Notes: a model not told the origin generated them from the sequence alone. Shown: positions 7,382 through 16,532, counted from the stretch's first letter. The stretch is DNA of 64,000 bases from Minicystis rosea (GCA_001931535.1 CP016211.1:10090377-10154376); one strand, 5' to 3'. Translations and numbers: made by a program.

Positions 7382-9871
7382 TCACGTGGAGAGGACGCGC
7401 AGCGAGCCTTTCACCACTCCATAGTTGGAGTCCGTCTTCAGCGTGCGCCACACTTCGCCGGCGGCGACGCGGCCTTCGATGAGATCGCGATAGGCGCGGA
7501 CGATGCGGGTCACGTCCTCCGGTTTCTCGCGCACGAGCTCGATGCGATGGCGGCGGACGCCGCGCTCGCCGAGGCCGCTCACGAGGCCGGCGGCGCTCTG
7601 CGGGGAGGCGTGGAAGACGGTGTTGCGACAGCCCACGTCGGCTTCGACGGGGTGCTCCATGCCGGCGCGATCGCGGAGCGAGATCTGGTGGCGATCACAG
7701 GGACGGCCACACGACTTGTAGTCGTGACCGTCGGAGAGGAGCGCGGCGATCACGCAATGCTCCATGTGGAAGAGGGGCATGGGGTGATGCACGACCACTT
7801 CGGCGAAGGGAGCAAAGGGTGAAGAGAGCAGGCCGAGGAGCTGGGCGGCGTCGAGATCGAACGAAGGCGTGAAGGCCGCGAGGCCGCGACCGAGGACTTC
7901 GGCGGCGGTCAGGCGATTGGTGACGTTGAGCGAGAAGTCACCGATGCGCGGGATGCCGTCGGGAGCGCTTTGCAGCTCATGGAGGGCGCCGAGGCTGCGC
8001 ACGAGGATGGCGTCGGGATCGAGGGAGGCGAGGTAGCGATCGATCTTCTCCTCGCCCGGCTTGCGGATGCGCGGCGGCGCGACGGTGATGTGCACCGGAC
8101 CGCGGGCACGGAGCGCGCGCACCGCGGCGCCGGTGCCGGTCAGCTCGAGGAAATCGAGGTAGACACCGTCGGCGCCGGCGGCGACCGCGGCCTCCGCCTG
8201 CGGGAGCGTGCGGCACAGCACGAAGAGGCCGGGCGGCGGGGGCGCGCGATCGGGGACGACGGCGGCGGCCACGAGCTCGCGATGCGAGACGGTGGTGGTG
8301 GGCCAGGCGCGCGCCGACGCGACGAGGAGCGCATCCACGAGGGCGCGGCGCGCGCGGTTGAGCGAGGACATGGGGATGAGCGCGCCATCCGGCAAATCGA
8401 GCGTCAGCGCGCCGAGCGTGAAGGGCGTGTCGCCGAGACGGCCGAGCTTGTCGCGGAGGACGTCGGCCGAGAGCGGCGCGGAGCGCGCGGTCTCGACGGG
8501 CGCGTCGCCCTTCACCGAGGCCGTCGCGCCGCGGGCCGAAATGGCTTTGAGCTCAAACGATTCGCCGAAGCGGCCGCTCACGTGCACGTCGATGGCGACG
8601 CGGTGCGGGTCGCGATCGACGCGGCCTTGGATCTCTTTTTCGCGGGCGGGATCGTTGGTCTTCCACACGCGGCGGCCTTGGGGCGCGTCGTCGAGGTGCT
8701 TGTCCGGCCCGAGCCAGATCAGCGCCTCGCGCCCGGCGGAGACGCGCTCGACGTTCTCGCCGCGCACCGTGATTCCCCAGACGCGACCGCCGATCTCGCC
8801 TTCGCCCGCGAAGCCGCCCTCCACGAGGATGCCGTCGCCGCGCGCGATCTCGGCCTCCGCGCGCACCACGAGGTGCGGCTTGCCGCGCATGCGCGTGACG
8901 CCGGAGAGCGTGGCCACTTGCACGCCGCGGTGATCACAGGCGCGACCTTCGACGAGGCGCTGGTGATCGACGCCGCCGAGGAAGCCGGGGCCGGATCCGC
9001 GCGAGAACATTTGCAGGGCGGCGCGGCGATCGTCCTCGGTGGGCGCGTCGCCCTCGCCCGCGGCGGCGAGCGCGGCCTTGCGGTAGAGGGCCGTGGTCGC
9101 GGCCACGTACTCGGGGCCTTTGAGGCGGCCTTCGATCTTGAGCGAGCTGACCCCGATCTTCATCAGCTCGGGGACGAGCGCGCTGGCCTCGAGGTCCTCG
9201 GGCGAGAGCAGGTAGGCGGCGTCGCCGAGGTCGCGCTTCTCCCCGTCGATCAAGAGCTCGTACGGCAGGCGGCACGCCTGCGCGCAAGCGCCGCGGTTGG
9301 CGCTGCGGCCGCCGATGGCTTCGCTCGTCAGGCATTGGCCCGAGTAGGCGATGCAGAGCGCGCCGTGCACGAAGACCTCGACCTCGACGTCCGTCTGCGC
9401 GCGGATGGCGGCGATCTCCGCGAGCGACAGCTCCCGCGCCAAGATCACACGGCTCGCGCCGGCCGCACGCGCCAGCTCGACCGAGGCCGCGTCGGTGCAC
9501 GTCATCTGCGTGGAGGCGTGAATCGGGAGATCGGGCGCGAGCGCGCGCACCACGCGGGCGACGCCGAGGTCCTGCACGATGACGGCGTCCACCCCGGCGG
9601 CCGCGCAGGTGCGCACGGCGGCCTCGACCGAAGGCAGCTCGTCGTCGAAGACGAGCGTGTTGAGCGTCACGTATCCACGCACGCCGTGCTCGTGGAGGAA
9701 CCGCATCGTCTCGCCGAGCTCGGCCGCGTCGAAATTGGTGGCGCGCGCCCGCGCATTGAAGCCGACGAGCCCGAAGTACACCGCATCGGCACCGGCCCGC
9801 ACGGCCGCACGCATGGCCGCGGCGTCGCCCGCCGGCGCGAGGATTTCAGGTCTACGAAGCGCGCGTTCCAT
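7382..9871 (-). CDS. U32 peptidase-family protein (RlhA-like)
   Basis: An 829-residue U32 protein. It opens with RRPEILAPAGDAAAMRAAVR, then GADAVYFGL, the standard start of the U32 TIM barrel. The Cys signature YSGQCLTSE, SANRGACAQACR follows near residue 200, and a second Cys pair CGRPC lies near the C-terminus; such cysteines hold an Fe-S cluster in characterised members. E. coli RlhA, a close relative in layout, hydroxylates C2501 of 23S rRNA; other members act in tRNA modification or ubiquinone synthesis, so I do not assign a specific reaction. ATG 9871 was chosen because the family motif begins only a few residues later; an in-frame start 42 nt upstream adds nonconserved residues. Confidence 0.85.
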   Translation of the reverse strand: MERALRRPEILAPAGDAAAMRAAVRAGADAVYFGLVGFNARARATNFDAAELGETMRFLHEHGVRGYVTLNTLVFDDELPSVEAAVRTCAAAGVDAVIVQDLGVARVVRALAPDLPIHASTQMTCTDAASVELARAAGASRVILARELSLAEIAAIRAQTDVEVEVFVHGALCIAYSGQCLTSEAIGGRSANRGACAQACRLPYELLIDGEKRDLGDAAYLLSPEDLEASALVPELMKIGVSSLKIEGRLKGPEYVAATTALYRKAALAAAGEGDAPTEDDRRAALQMFSRGSGPGFLGGVDHQRLVEGRACDHRGVQVATLSGVTRMRGKPHLVVRAEAEIARGDGILVEGGFAGEGEIGGRVWGITVRGENVERVSAGREALIWLGPDKHLDDAPQGRRVWKTNDPAREKEIQGRVDRDPHRVAIDVHVSGRFGESFELKAISARGATASVKGDAPVETARSAPLSADVLRDKLGRLGDTPFTLGALTLDLPDGALIPMSSLNRARRALVDALLVASARAWPTTTVSHRELVAAAVVPDRAPPPPGLFVLCRTLPQAEAAVAAGADGVYLDFLELTGTGAAVRALRARGPVHITVAPPRIRKPGEEKIDRYLASLDPDAILVRSLGALHELQSAPDGIPRIGDFSLNVTNRLTAAEVLGRGLAAFTPSFDLDAAQLLGLLSSPFAPFAEVVVHHPMPLFHMEHCVIAALLSDGHDYKSCGRPCDRHQISLRDRAGMEHPVEADVGCRNTVFHASPQSAAGLVSGLGERGVRRHRIELVREKPEDVTRIVRAYRDLIEGRVAAGEVWRTLKTDSNYGVVKGSLRVLST

Positions 9872-9962
9872 CGGCGCGAAGGTAGCCCAGGAGGCTCGCG
9901 CGAGCACGATCATCGCGTCGGCGCTCGCTCGCGGGGCAGACGGAGCGTGGTGCCGAGTCGGA

Positions 9963-10030
9963 ATTCAACGCAAAGGCGCAAAGGCGCAGAGACGCAAAAA
10001 GACGCAAAGAACAGGGCTCTTTGCGTCTCA
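9963..10030. repeat. GCGCAAAGGCGCAGAGACGC-type intergenic repeat with hairpin
   Basis: Stuttering GGCGCAAA / GACGCAAA units end in a hairpin with 10 bp arms (GACGCAAAGA and TCTTTGCGTC, about 10001-10027). A related but diverged copy, in the opposite orientation, lies at about 37505-37580. It occupies most of the gap between the U32 and M23 genes; no gene is seen there. Confidence 0.5.
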
Positions 10031-10113
10031 TTCACGCGTCCGGATGCGACGAACGCTAGGCCCGAAGCGGCGAAGCGTGCTGGAAATCTCGGGTGGATCG
10101 CGGGGTGGTGGGG

Positions 10114-10156
10114 CCCCAGCGGCTTTGCCGCTGGGGCGGCGGGGACGCGAGTCCTC
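10114..10156 (-). terminator. Double-hairpin element 3' of the M23 gene
   Basis: CCCCAGCGGC-TTT-GCCGCTGGGG (10114-10136) forms a perfect 10 bp stem and is followed by a second hairpin GGGGAC-GCGA-GTCCTC (10141-10156). Both lie just beyond the stop of the reverse-strand M23 gene. The same two-hairpin layout occurs after the small gene at 30831. There is no T-tract, so action as an intrinsic terminator is uncertain. Confidence 0.4.
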
Positions 10157-10166
10157 GCCGTGTGAA

Positions 10167-11069
10167 TCAAGGACAGGTGGGGGCGACTTGGCCGTCGGAG
10201 CCGGTGGAGACGTAGGCATCGGAGACGTAGCCGGTGCCGATGAAGTCCCACAGGGTCGAGGTGCCGTAGGTGCCCGAGACCGAGGTGCCGTGCTTCTGGC
10301 ACTTGATGGTGACCTTGGCGCCGTCGGCGACGGAGCCCACGGCTTCGCTGCTGGTGCTCGCCTTCGCGCGCACGGTGAGGGGAGCGCCGGCCGTGTTCAC
10401 GGTGCCGGTGACGGCGCCCGGGGTGCTGCCGCCGGTGCTGCAGCTGTTCTTGCTGGTGTAGTTGCGCGTGCCGAAGAAGAAGGCCGTCACGCCGTTGAAG
10501 ACGGGCTTGATGGCGACGCCGTTGTGGCGGAGCTCGTAGTGGAGGTGCGGGCCGGTGGAGCCGCCGGTGCTGCCGACGGTGCCGATCTTCTGGCCCTTGC
10601 TCACGCTCTGCCCGACGGAGACCTTCTGCGTGCTGAGGTGCGCGTAGCGGGTCGCGTAGCCATTGCCGTGGTTGATCTCGATCCAGCGGCCGTAGCTGAC
10701 GTTCCCCTCGTTCGCGACGCGGGAGACGGTGCCCGCCGCGGCCGCGACGACCGTGTCGCCGATGTCGTCGGCGCGGTTGAAGTCGACCGAGTTGGTCGGG
10801 CTGTGGTTCGAGCGCGTCTGGCCGGCCCACACCTGCCCGCACGGGAAGGGCAGTTGGAAGTTGGGCGCGCCCGTGAGCTCGTCGTCCAACGTATCGACGT
10901 GCTCGCCGTCCTCGCCCGCAGGCGGACCGTCGTCACCCCACTCCGTGTCGCCGACCGTGCTCGCAGGATCGGAGTCGTCGACCGGCGCGCATCCGCTCCA
11001 CGCGATGCCACACACGAGCGCCAACGAGAGGACAACCCACTTCGAGTGCACGAGGCGATCGGTTCGCAT
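10167..11069 (-). CDS. M23 (LytM-type) metallopeptidase lipoprotein with SH3-like C-terminus
   Basis: A 300-residue cell-envelope protein. The N-terminus is a lipoprotein signal (LALVCGIAWSGC, lipobox Cys near residue 25). An acidic linker leads to an M23 domain: the HSPTNSVDFN segment supplies His and Asp with the wider spacing seen in a secreted subgroup, and GPHLHYELRHNG carries the HxH zinc motif. M23 enzymes cut peptidoglycan cross-bridges. The last 80 residues (LTVRAKASTSSEAVGSV...) form a bacterial SH3 domain, usually wall-binding. ATG 11069 was chosen because it starts the signal peptide. It is flanked by repeats on both sides and appears to be a single-gene unit. Confidence 0.88.
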   Translation of the reverse strand: MRTDRLVHSKWVVLSLALVCGIAWSGCAPVDDSDPASTVGDTEWGDDGPPAGEDGEHVDTLDDELTGAPNFQLPFPCGQVWAGQTRSNHSPTNSVDFNRADDIGDTVVAAAAGTVSRVANEGNVSYGRWIEINHGNGYATRYAHLSTQKVSVGQSVSKGQKIGTVGSTGGSTGPHLHYELRHNGVAIKPVFNGVTAFFFGTRNYTSKNSCSTGGSTPGAVTGTVNTAGAPLTVRAKASTSSEAVGSVADGAKVTIKCQKHGTSVSGTYGTSTLWDFIGTGYVSDAYVSTGSDGQVAPTCP

Positions 11070-11537
11070 GGCCGCCGATACAGCAGGCCCCGTGCCGACG
11101 GAGAGCGCGCCCCATCCCCGCCATTCCCCGGTGTTTTCCCGGCGGAAAGAGCCCTTTCCCCTGGTGCACCCGGACCCCACCCCTGGTGCACCCGATCCTC
11201 CCCTCGGGCATCCGGCATCGATCGTTTGACCTCAAACGATTCGCCGCCAGCAGCCGCAAGCGCCAGCAGCCGCGAGCGCCAGCGAGCGGACCAATCGACC
11301 GCTCGCCGTCAACATCGTGCGCGCGCAATGTCCAATCAGGCGCGGGCAGCAAACATCGGAAGCGCTCGATTGGGTCCGCTCCCTCACGGTCGCGGCTGCT
11401 GCCGATCCCCACCCCACGCGCAAGCAACGGTCGTCGCTGCCAACCCCACGCCCGCACGTGAAGCAATGGCAGCAGCGGACCAATCGAGTGCTCACGGGCC
11501 ACGCCGCTCGGCGTGGCCCGCGGACGGTGAATGGATG
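11070..11537. repeat. Intergenic repeat cluster with 'AGCCGCGACC...GGGAGCGGAC' family copies
   Basis: This 468 bp gap holds no recognisable gene. Between 11266 and 11403 a direct copy (CAGCAGCCGCGA ... GCGGACCAATCGA) faces an inverted copy (TCGATTGGGTCCGCTCCCTC ... GGTCGCGGCTGCTGCC, to 11403) of one repeat family. A third fragment, GCAGCGGACCAATCGAG, lies near 11471. The same family forms the ends of the element at 32178-32475. A tandem CCCTGGTGCACCC pair sits at about 11158-11196. Confidence 0.5.
11496..11519 (-). terminator. GC hairpin downstream of the thiolase gene
   Basis: GGGCCACGCCG-CT-CGGCGTGGCCC is a perfect 11 bp stem with a 2 nt loop, placed 18 bp beyond the stop of the reverse-strand thiolase gene. 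No T-run follows, so it may stabilise the 3' end rather than terminate. Confidence 0.4.
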
Positions 11538-12716
11538 TCAGTCGCGGCGGTACATGGTGACGACGCAGGCGCCGCCGAGACCGAGGTTGTGCTGGAGCGC
11601 GACCTTGGCGCCCTCGACTTGGCGCTTGTCGGCCGTGCCGCGGAGCTGCCAGACGAGCTCCGTGCATTGCGCGAGGCCGGTGGCGCCGAGCGGGTGGCCC
11701 TTGGAGAGGAGGCCGCCCGAGGGGTTCGTGACGAACTTGCCGCCGTAGGTGTTGTTGCCCTCTTCGATGAACTTCTCGGCCTCGCCCTCTTTGCAGAGAC
11801 CGAGCGCCTCGTAGGTCAGCATCTCGTTGGCGGTGAAGCAGTCGTGCAGCTCGACGACGTCGACGTCGTCCGCGCCGATGCCGGCCTGCTGATAGACCTT
11901 GTTCGCCGCTTCGCGGGCCATGTCGAAGCCGACCATCTTGATCATGCTGTCGTTGAAGCTCGACGCATAGTCGGTCGTCATCGATTGGGCCGCGATGTAG
12001 ACGGCGCCCGTGATGCCCTTCTTCCGCGCGAAGTCTTCCGAGCAGAGGATGGCGGCGGCCGCGCCGCAGGTGGGCGGGCAGCACTGGTAACGGGTGAGCG
12101 GATCGAAGACCTCGTCGGAGGCGAGGATCTCTTCCACGCTCAGCACCTGATTGAAGAGCGCGTAGGGGTTGTTCGCCGCGTGCTTCCGCGCCTTGGCCGC
12201 GACCTTGGCGAAGGTCTCGCGCTTCGTGCCGTACTTCCAGCGGTACTCGCGGCCCGCGCCGCCGAACATCTGCGCGGCGGGGGGCGCGTTGGTGAAGCCC
12301 TGGAGCTTGTTCATCAGGTTGGCTTGGGCCTCGAGCGGGTTCGCGCGATCGTCCCACTTCGCGGCGAGCGCGCCCTTCTCCATCTTCTCGAAGCCGACGA
12401 CGAGCACGCACTCGGCGAGGCTGCCCTCGATGGCCTGACGGCCGAGGTAGAGCGCCGTCGAGCCCGTGGAGCAGTTGTTGTTGACGTTGATCACCGGGAT
12501 GCCGGTGAGGCCGACGTCGTAGACGGCGCGCTGCCCACAGGTGCTGTCCCCGAAGACGTAGCCCGCATACGCCTGCTCGATGTCGGCGTAATCGACCTTG
12601 GCGTCCGCGAGGGCGGCCTTGGCCGCCTTCGTCGCCATCACGTTGTAGTCCTCACTCGCGCCGGGCTTGGCGAACTTCGTCATGCCCACGCCGATCACAT
12701 TCACGCGACGACCCAT
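11538..12716 (-). CDS. Thiolase-family protein (SCP-x / lipid-transfer type)
   Basis: A 392-residue thiolase-fold enzyme of the sterol-carrier-protein-x type. The nucleophile Cys is in NNNCSTGSTA near residue 92, and the C-terminal half has HDCFTANE and the HPLGATG loop near residue 340. The second catalytic Cys region is GLGGACVVTMY. Such enzymes cleave 3-ketoacyl-CoA with branched or sterol-derived chains, or act as lipid-transfer proteins. The start has a clear AGGAGAG 6-7 nt upstream. It lies 37 bp behind the MFE-2-like gene, giving a two-gene beta-oxidation unit for hydration, oxidation and thiolysis. Confidence 0.9.
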   Translation of the reverse strand: MGRRVNVIGVGMTKFAKPGASEDYNVMATKAAKAALADAKVDYADIEQAYAGYVFGDSTCGQRAVYDVGLTGIPVINVNNNCSTGSTALYLGRQAIEGSLAECVLVVGFEKMEKGALAAKWDDRANPLEAQANLMNKLQGFTNAPPAAQMFGGAGREYRWKYGTKRETFAKVAAKARKHAANNPYALFNQVLSVEEILASDEVFDPLTRYQCCPPTCGAAAAILCSEDFARKKGITGAVYIAAQSMTTDYASSFNDSMIKMVGFDMAREAANKVYQQAGIGADDVDVVELHDCFTANEMLTYEALGLCKEGEAEKFIEEGNNTYGGKFVTNPSGGLLSKGHPLGATGLAQCTELVWQLRGTADKRQVEGAKVALQHNLGLGGACVVTMYRRD

Positions 12717-12753
12717 GGCACTCTCTCCTTCGTTACGGCTCCGAGCGAGGCGC

Positions 12754-15700
12754 TCAGGCGAGGTCCTTCATGAAACCGAGCTTGTGCGCCGGGCGGATGT
12801 CACCGTCCACGCGCAGGCGACCGTGTTGGAAGAGGCCTTGTGCGCTCTCGCCCTTGGCGAGCGCCACGAGGTCTTCCTCCGTGAGCGTGATGGTGGTCTT
12901 CGCCGTGTCGCTCCGGCCTTCCTTCACGCTGCCGGCGCCGCTCGCGAGATCCACCGTCCACGCGCCGGCCGAGTCCTTGATCACGAACTGAATCACCGCC
13001 GCCACCTCACCCACGAGGCTGGGCGTCTTTTCGATGCGATCACTGAGCGCCTTGAAGATGCCCGGCACCTTGGACGCCTTGGCGGACGACGCCGCCGCCG
13101 CGGGAGCCGCAGCAGGCGCCGCGCCGCCGCGGGCCTTTTGAATGGCCTCCATGGCCGTCTTCGGATCGACGCTCTTCAGGAACATCAGCTTCTGCGAAGC
13201 CATGATGTTGCCGGTGATCTTGAGCTTGCCGCTCATGAAGAGCTTCTGCGGATCGGCCTTGCCGCTCGTCATGTCGAGGAAGTCCGCGTCCGAGAGCGTG
13301 AGGTTGACGTCGGCCGTCGCGGTGCCCGCGGTGACCGAGCCCTTGCCGTTCTTGACGTCGATGACCCACGCCGAGTCCGGATCCTTGAGGTGGAATTGGA
13401 AGACGGTGCCGACCTTGCCCACGAGGTCCGCCGTCTTCGCCACGTAGTCGCCGATGGCCACGAAGATGTCGGCGCTCGTGAGCTTGTCGGGCGCCGCCGC
13501 GGGAGCCGCCGCCGCGGGCGCGGCAGCAGGCGCCGCGCCGCCGCGGGCCTTTTGGATGGCGGCCATGGCAGCCTGCGGATCGACCTTCTTCAGGAACATC
13601 AGCTTCTGCGAAGCCATGATGTTGCCGGTGATCTTGAGCTTGCCGCTCATGAAGAGCTTCTGCGGATCGGCCTTGCCGCTCGTCATGTCGAGGAAGTCCG
13701 CGTCCGAGAGCGTGAGCGTGACGTCGGCCGTGGCCGTGCCCGCCGTCACCGAGCCACTGCCATTCTTGGCATCGAGGACCCACGCCGAATCCGGCCCCGT
13801 GAGGTGGAACTGGAACACGGTGCCGACCTTGCTCACGAGGTCCGCCGTCTTCGCGACGTAGTCACCGATGGCCACGAAGATGTCGGCGCTCGTGAGCTTG
13901 TCGGGCGCAGCGGCAGCAGCGGGCGCGGGCGCAGCGGCCGGCGCGGCGGCGGCCTTGGGCGCGGCGGCCACGGCCTTCGGCACCTCGGCGTAGAGCTCGA
14001 CGGCGGCGGCGCCGATGACGACCTTGTCGCGCTCCTTCACCTTGCAGCGGAAGACGATGCGCTGGGCCGAGTCCTTCCACATCTCGGTCACCAGCGTCTC
14101 GCCCGGATACACGCTCTCGGCGAAGCGCGCGCGGATGCCCTTGAAGAGGCGCGCGTCGTTGCCGGCGAAGCTCTTGATCACGTGGCGCGCGGCGAACCCG
14201 AACGTACAGAGGCCGTGGAGGATGGGCCGCGAGAAGCCGAAGCTCTGCGCGAAATTCGGATCGGCGTGGAGCGGGTTCCAGTCGCCGGAGAGCCGATAGA
14301 GAAGGGCCTGGTCGTCGTTGATCTTCTGCTCGATCACCGCATCGGGCGCGCGATCGGGGGGCGTGTTCACCTCGCCGCTCGGGCCGCGCTCGCCGCCCCA
14401 GCCGCCGGCGCCGCGCACCACCATGCTGATCTCGTTGTACGCGAGCTCCTGATCGGCCTCGTCGTAGGTGCGCGTCTCCACGATGACGACGGCGTTCTTG
14501 CCCTTGTCCCAGATGTCTTTGATGCGCGACTTGTGGGTGAGCTTCTGGTGCGGCGGCAGCGGCCGCTTCACCTCGGTGTACTGCTCGCCGTGGAGGATGC
14601 GCTCGAACCCGTAGTTGAGGCCCGGCGCCTGCTTGCCTTGCTTGGCCTGCTCCAAGATGGCGTTGATGACGGGGACGACCGCGTACGTGGGGATGGCGCG
14701 GAAGCCGTCGCCGTGGAGCTCGTAGACGTACTGGAGATCTTTGCCGTCGAGCGGATCGGTGCCGGCGCCGACGCCGAGCGCGTAGAGCGCGAGATCACGC
14801 TCCGTGTACGACGTCGTGAGCGGCGGGAACTCGAAGCCGAGGGCCGCGTCGACGTCGATGAACTCGTTGCCGCCCTTGGTCTTCTTGTTGAGGTTCTCGA
14901 TCACCGACTGCATCGAGGTGGTGATGTCGCCGGGGTGCTCGCTCTTCTCGAAGCTCGTGATCTCGGACCACGACTTGGCAATCGCCTCGGGCTCGATGGC
15001 CTTGCTGATGGAGAAGCTCTTCCCCGCGGTGCGCTCCCAGCGCAGCTTGGAGAAGAAGCCGCCGCCGACCTCGAAGAGGCCGCCGGTCTCGGTGCAGCTC
15101 TCGTGCGCGAGCCAAGCGACGAGGGGCGAGACGAACTCGGGCTTGAGCGCGTCGACGAGCTCCTTCGGGAGCACCGTCTCGGTGAGGCGCGAGCCGGCGA
15201 TGGGCGCGATGGTGTTGACGAAGACGTTCTTCTTGCGGCCCTCGATGGCGAGCGTGTTCGAGAGACCGACGAGGCCGAGCTTCGCCATCGCGTAGTTGGC
15301 CTGGCCGAAGTTGCCGTAGATGCCCGCGGCCGAGGCCGTGAAGATGATGCGGCCGTAGCCCGCGTCGCGCATGTGGTTCCACGCGGCGCGCGTGACGCGG
15401 AAGCCGCCGAGGACGTGCACGCGGTAGATGAGATCCCAGTCCTCCTCACTCAGCTTCTGGAAGCTCGTGTCGCGGAGGATGCCGGCGTTGTTGACGATGA
15501 TGTCGATGCGGCCCCACGTGTCGAGCGCGGCTTGCACGATCTTGCCGCCGTCCTCCACCGAATCGGCGTTGGCGATGGCGTCGCCGCCCGCGGCCTTGAT
15601 CTCGTCGACCACCTTTTGCGCCGGCGTCGTGCTCTGGCCGCCGCCGTGCATCGAGCCGCCGAGATCGTTGACGACGACCTTGGCGCCGCGCTTGCCGAGC

Positions 15701-15783
15701 ATCAGCGCGTGCGATCGACCGAGGCCGTTGCCGGCGCCGGTGACGATTGCGACGCGTCCATCGAAGCGGAGATCGTTGGCCAT
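12754..15783 (-). CDS. MFE-2-like protein: SDR + hydratase-2 (MaoC) + three SCP2 domains
   Basis: A 1009-residue bacterial analogue of peroxisomal multifunctional enzyme 2. Residues 1-290 are an SDR domain (VTGAGNGLG, NNAGILRD, YAMAK). Residues about 310-600 are a double hotdog with the hydratase-2 signature SGDWNPLHADPNFA near 500. Then come three SCP2 sterol-carrier domains (about 627-735, 765-873 and 895-1008) joined by Ala/Pro-rich linkers. It would hydrate enoyl-CoA and oxidise the (R)-3-hydroxyacyl-CoA, while SCP2 holds acyl or sterol ligands. The first two SCP2 domains are nearly identical at DNA level (period 414 bp). Start: ATG 15783 with GAGAGG about 9 nt upstream; GTG 15792 is less likely. 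Confidence 0.92.
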   Translation of the reverse strand: MANDLRFDGRVAIVTGAGNGLGRSHALMLGKRGAKVVVNDLGGSMHGGGQSTTPAQKVVDEIKAAGGDAIANADSVEDGGKIVQAALDTWGRIDIIVNNAGILRDTSFQKLSEEDWDLIYRVHVLGGFRVTRAAWNHMRDAGYGRIIFTASAAGIYGNFGQANYAMAKLGLVGLSNTLAIEGRKKNVFVNTIAPIAGSRLTETVLPKELVDALKPEFVSPLVAWLAHESCTETGGLFEVGGGFFSKLRWERTAGKSFSISKAIEPEAIAKSWSEITSFEKSEHPGDITTSMQSVIENLNKKTKGGNEFIDVDAALGFEFPPLTTSYTERDLALYALGVGAGTDPLDGKDLQYVYELHGDGFRAIPTYAVVPVINAILEQAKQGKQAPGLNYGFERILHGEQYTEVKRPLPPHQKLTHKSRIKDIWDKGKNAVVIVETRTYDEADQELAYNEISMVVRGAGGWGGERGPSGEVNTPPDRAPDAVIEQKINDDQALLYRLSGDWNPLHADPNFAQSFGFSRPILHGLCTFGFAARHVIKSFAGNDARLFKGIRARFAESVYPGETLVTEMWKDSAQRIVFRCKVKERDKVVIGAAAVELYAEVPKAVAAAPKAAAAPAAAPAPAAAAAPDKLTSADIFVAIGDYVAKTADLVSKVGTVFQFHLTGPDSAWVLDAKNGSGSVTAGTATADVTLTLSDADFLDMTSGKADPQKLFMSGKLKITGNIMASQKLMFLKKVDPQAAMAAIQKARGGAAPAAAPAAAAPAAAPDKLTSADIFVAIGDYVAKTADLVGKVGTVFQFHLKDPDSAWVIDVKNGKGSVTAGTATADVNLTLSDADFLDMTSGKADPQKLFMSGKLKITGNIMASQKLMFLKSVDPKTAMEAIQKARGGAAPAAAPAAAASSAKASKVPGIFKALSDRIEKTPSLVGEVAAVIQFVIKDSAGAWTVDLASGAGSVKEGRSDTAKTTITLTEEDLVALAKGESAQGLFQHGRLRVDGDIRPAHKLGFMKDLA
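13083..13910 (-). repeat. Intragenic tandem duplication of an SCP2 domain (414 bp period)
   Basis: Two adjacent 414 bp units encode the first two SCP2 domains of the MFE-2-like gene. Long stretches are identical, for example the segment encoding SADIFVAIGDYVAKTADLV and the segment encoding the FMSGKLKITGNIMASQKL region. By eye only about a dozen residues differ over 115. The third SCP2 domain is clearly older. Confidence 0.85.
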
Positions 15784-15875
15784 GGGAGACACCTCTCGTC
15801 GGAAAGGAACCGCGTCATGCGGCCCGTGGCAGATGCCGAGCGCACAAGCGACGCAGGGCGATTTTTAGCGTGCGA

Positions 15876-15905
15876 AGTATCCGCGGCGGGCCCCGCGCCC
15901 GTCAA
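15876..15905 (-). promoter_or_regulatory. Candidate sigma-70 promoter for the MFE-2/thiolase unit
   Basis: Reverse strand: TTGACG (15905-15900), an 18 nt spacer, then GATACT (15881-15876), matching 5/6 and 4/6 of the consensus boxes. It lies about 95 nt before the ATG at 15783, in the 200 bp gap behind the Coq4-like gene. Confidence 0.35.
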
Positions 15906-15983
15906 GAGGGGCCCCAAGCGACATCGCTCGGTTGTTCGGAACGTGCTCAGGGGCGGCCCGGAGTTTGGGGCCGCTTGCGAGGC

Positions 15984-16532
15984 TCAGGTAGCCGCAGCCG
16001 TCACCGACGCACCGCCCGGCACACGGCGCGGCGCATAGGCATGGAGACCGCGAGGCTCACGCGCGAGGCCTTCGGCCGGCACCGCGAGGCGCGCGCGCAG
16101 CTCGCCCACGGTCATGTCGAGGAGCGCGTCGTAGTCGACGTTCGGATCGAACAACGACGGTGTCGACCCCGACGCGCTGAACGCGGCCCAAGCTCGCCGC
16201 GGCGAAGCGAAGACGCCCATCAATGCGCCGCTCGCCACGATGCCACCCACGTAGAGCCCGAGCGCCGAGAGCCCGCGGCGCAGCTCCCAAAGGCTGATCT
16301 CGCCTTCGCCCGTGAGATCCGTGCCGAAGCCCGTGGCGACGTGATGCAGATCGTGGAGCATGATGGCCCAGCGATGGCGCTGCGTGTTCGGCACGCTGAA
16401 GCGGATGCCGAGGAACGAAGCCTCGGTCCACGCATCGTCGTACGCCGCGACGGTGAACCCGTTCTCGGCGAGGTACGCGTCACGCGCCCGCCGCACGGTC
16501 CAGTCCGCAGGATAGGGCAGCAAATCGCTCAC
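15984..16532 (-). CDS. Coq4-like protein
   Basis: A 182-residue soluble protein with HDLHHVATGFG followed by a Gly-Glu (DLTGEGE) and SLWELRRG. This HDxxH...GE arrangement is the zinc-binding signature of the Coq4 family, which acts in ubiquinone synthesis in other organisms; bacterial relatives are mostly uncharacterised. The rest of the chain does not allow a firm assignment. GTG start at 16532, preceded by GGGAGG about 7 nt upstream. Neighbours on the same strand are an MFS transporter upstream and the lipid-oxidation unit downstream, both with gaps. Confidence 0.6.
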   Translation of the reverse strand: MSDLLPYPADWTVRRARDAYLAENGFTVAAYDDAWTEASFLGIRFSVPNTQRHRWAIMLHDLHHVATGFGTDLTGEGEISLWELRRGLSALGLYVGGIVASGALMGVFASPRRAWAAFSASGSTPSLFDPNVDYDALLDMTVGELRARLAVPAEGLAREPRGLHAYAPRRVPGGASVTAAAT

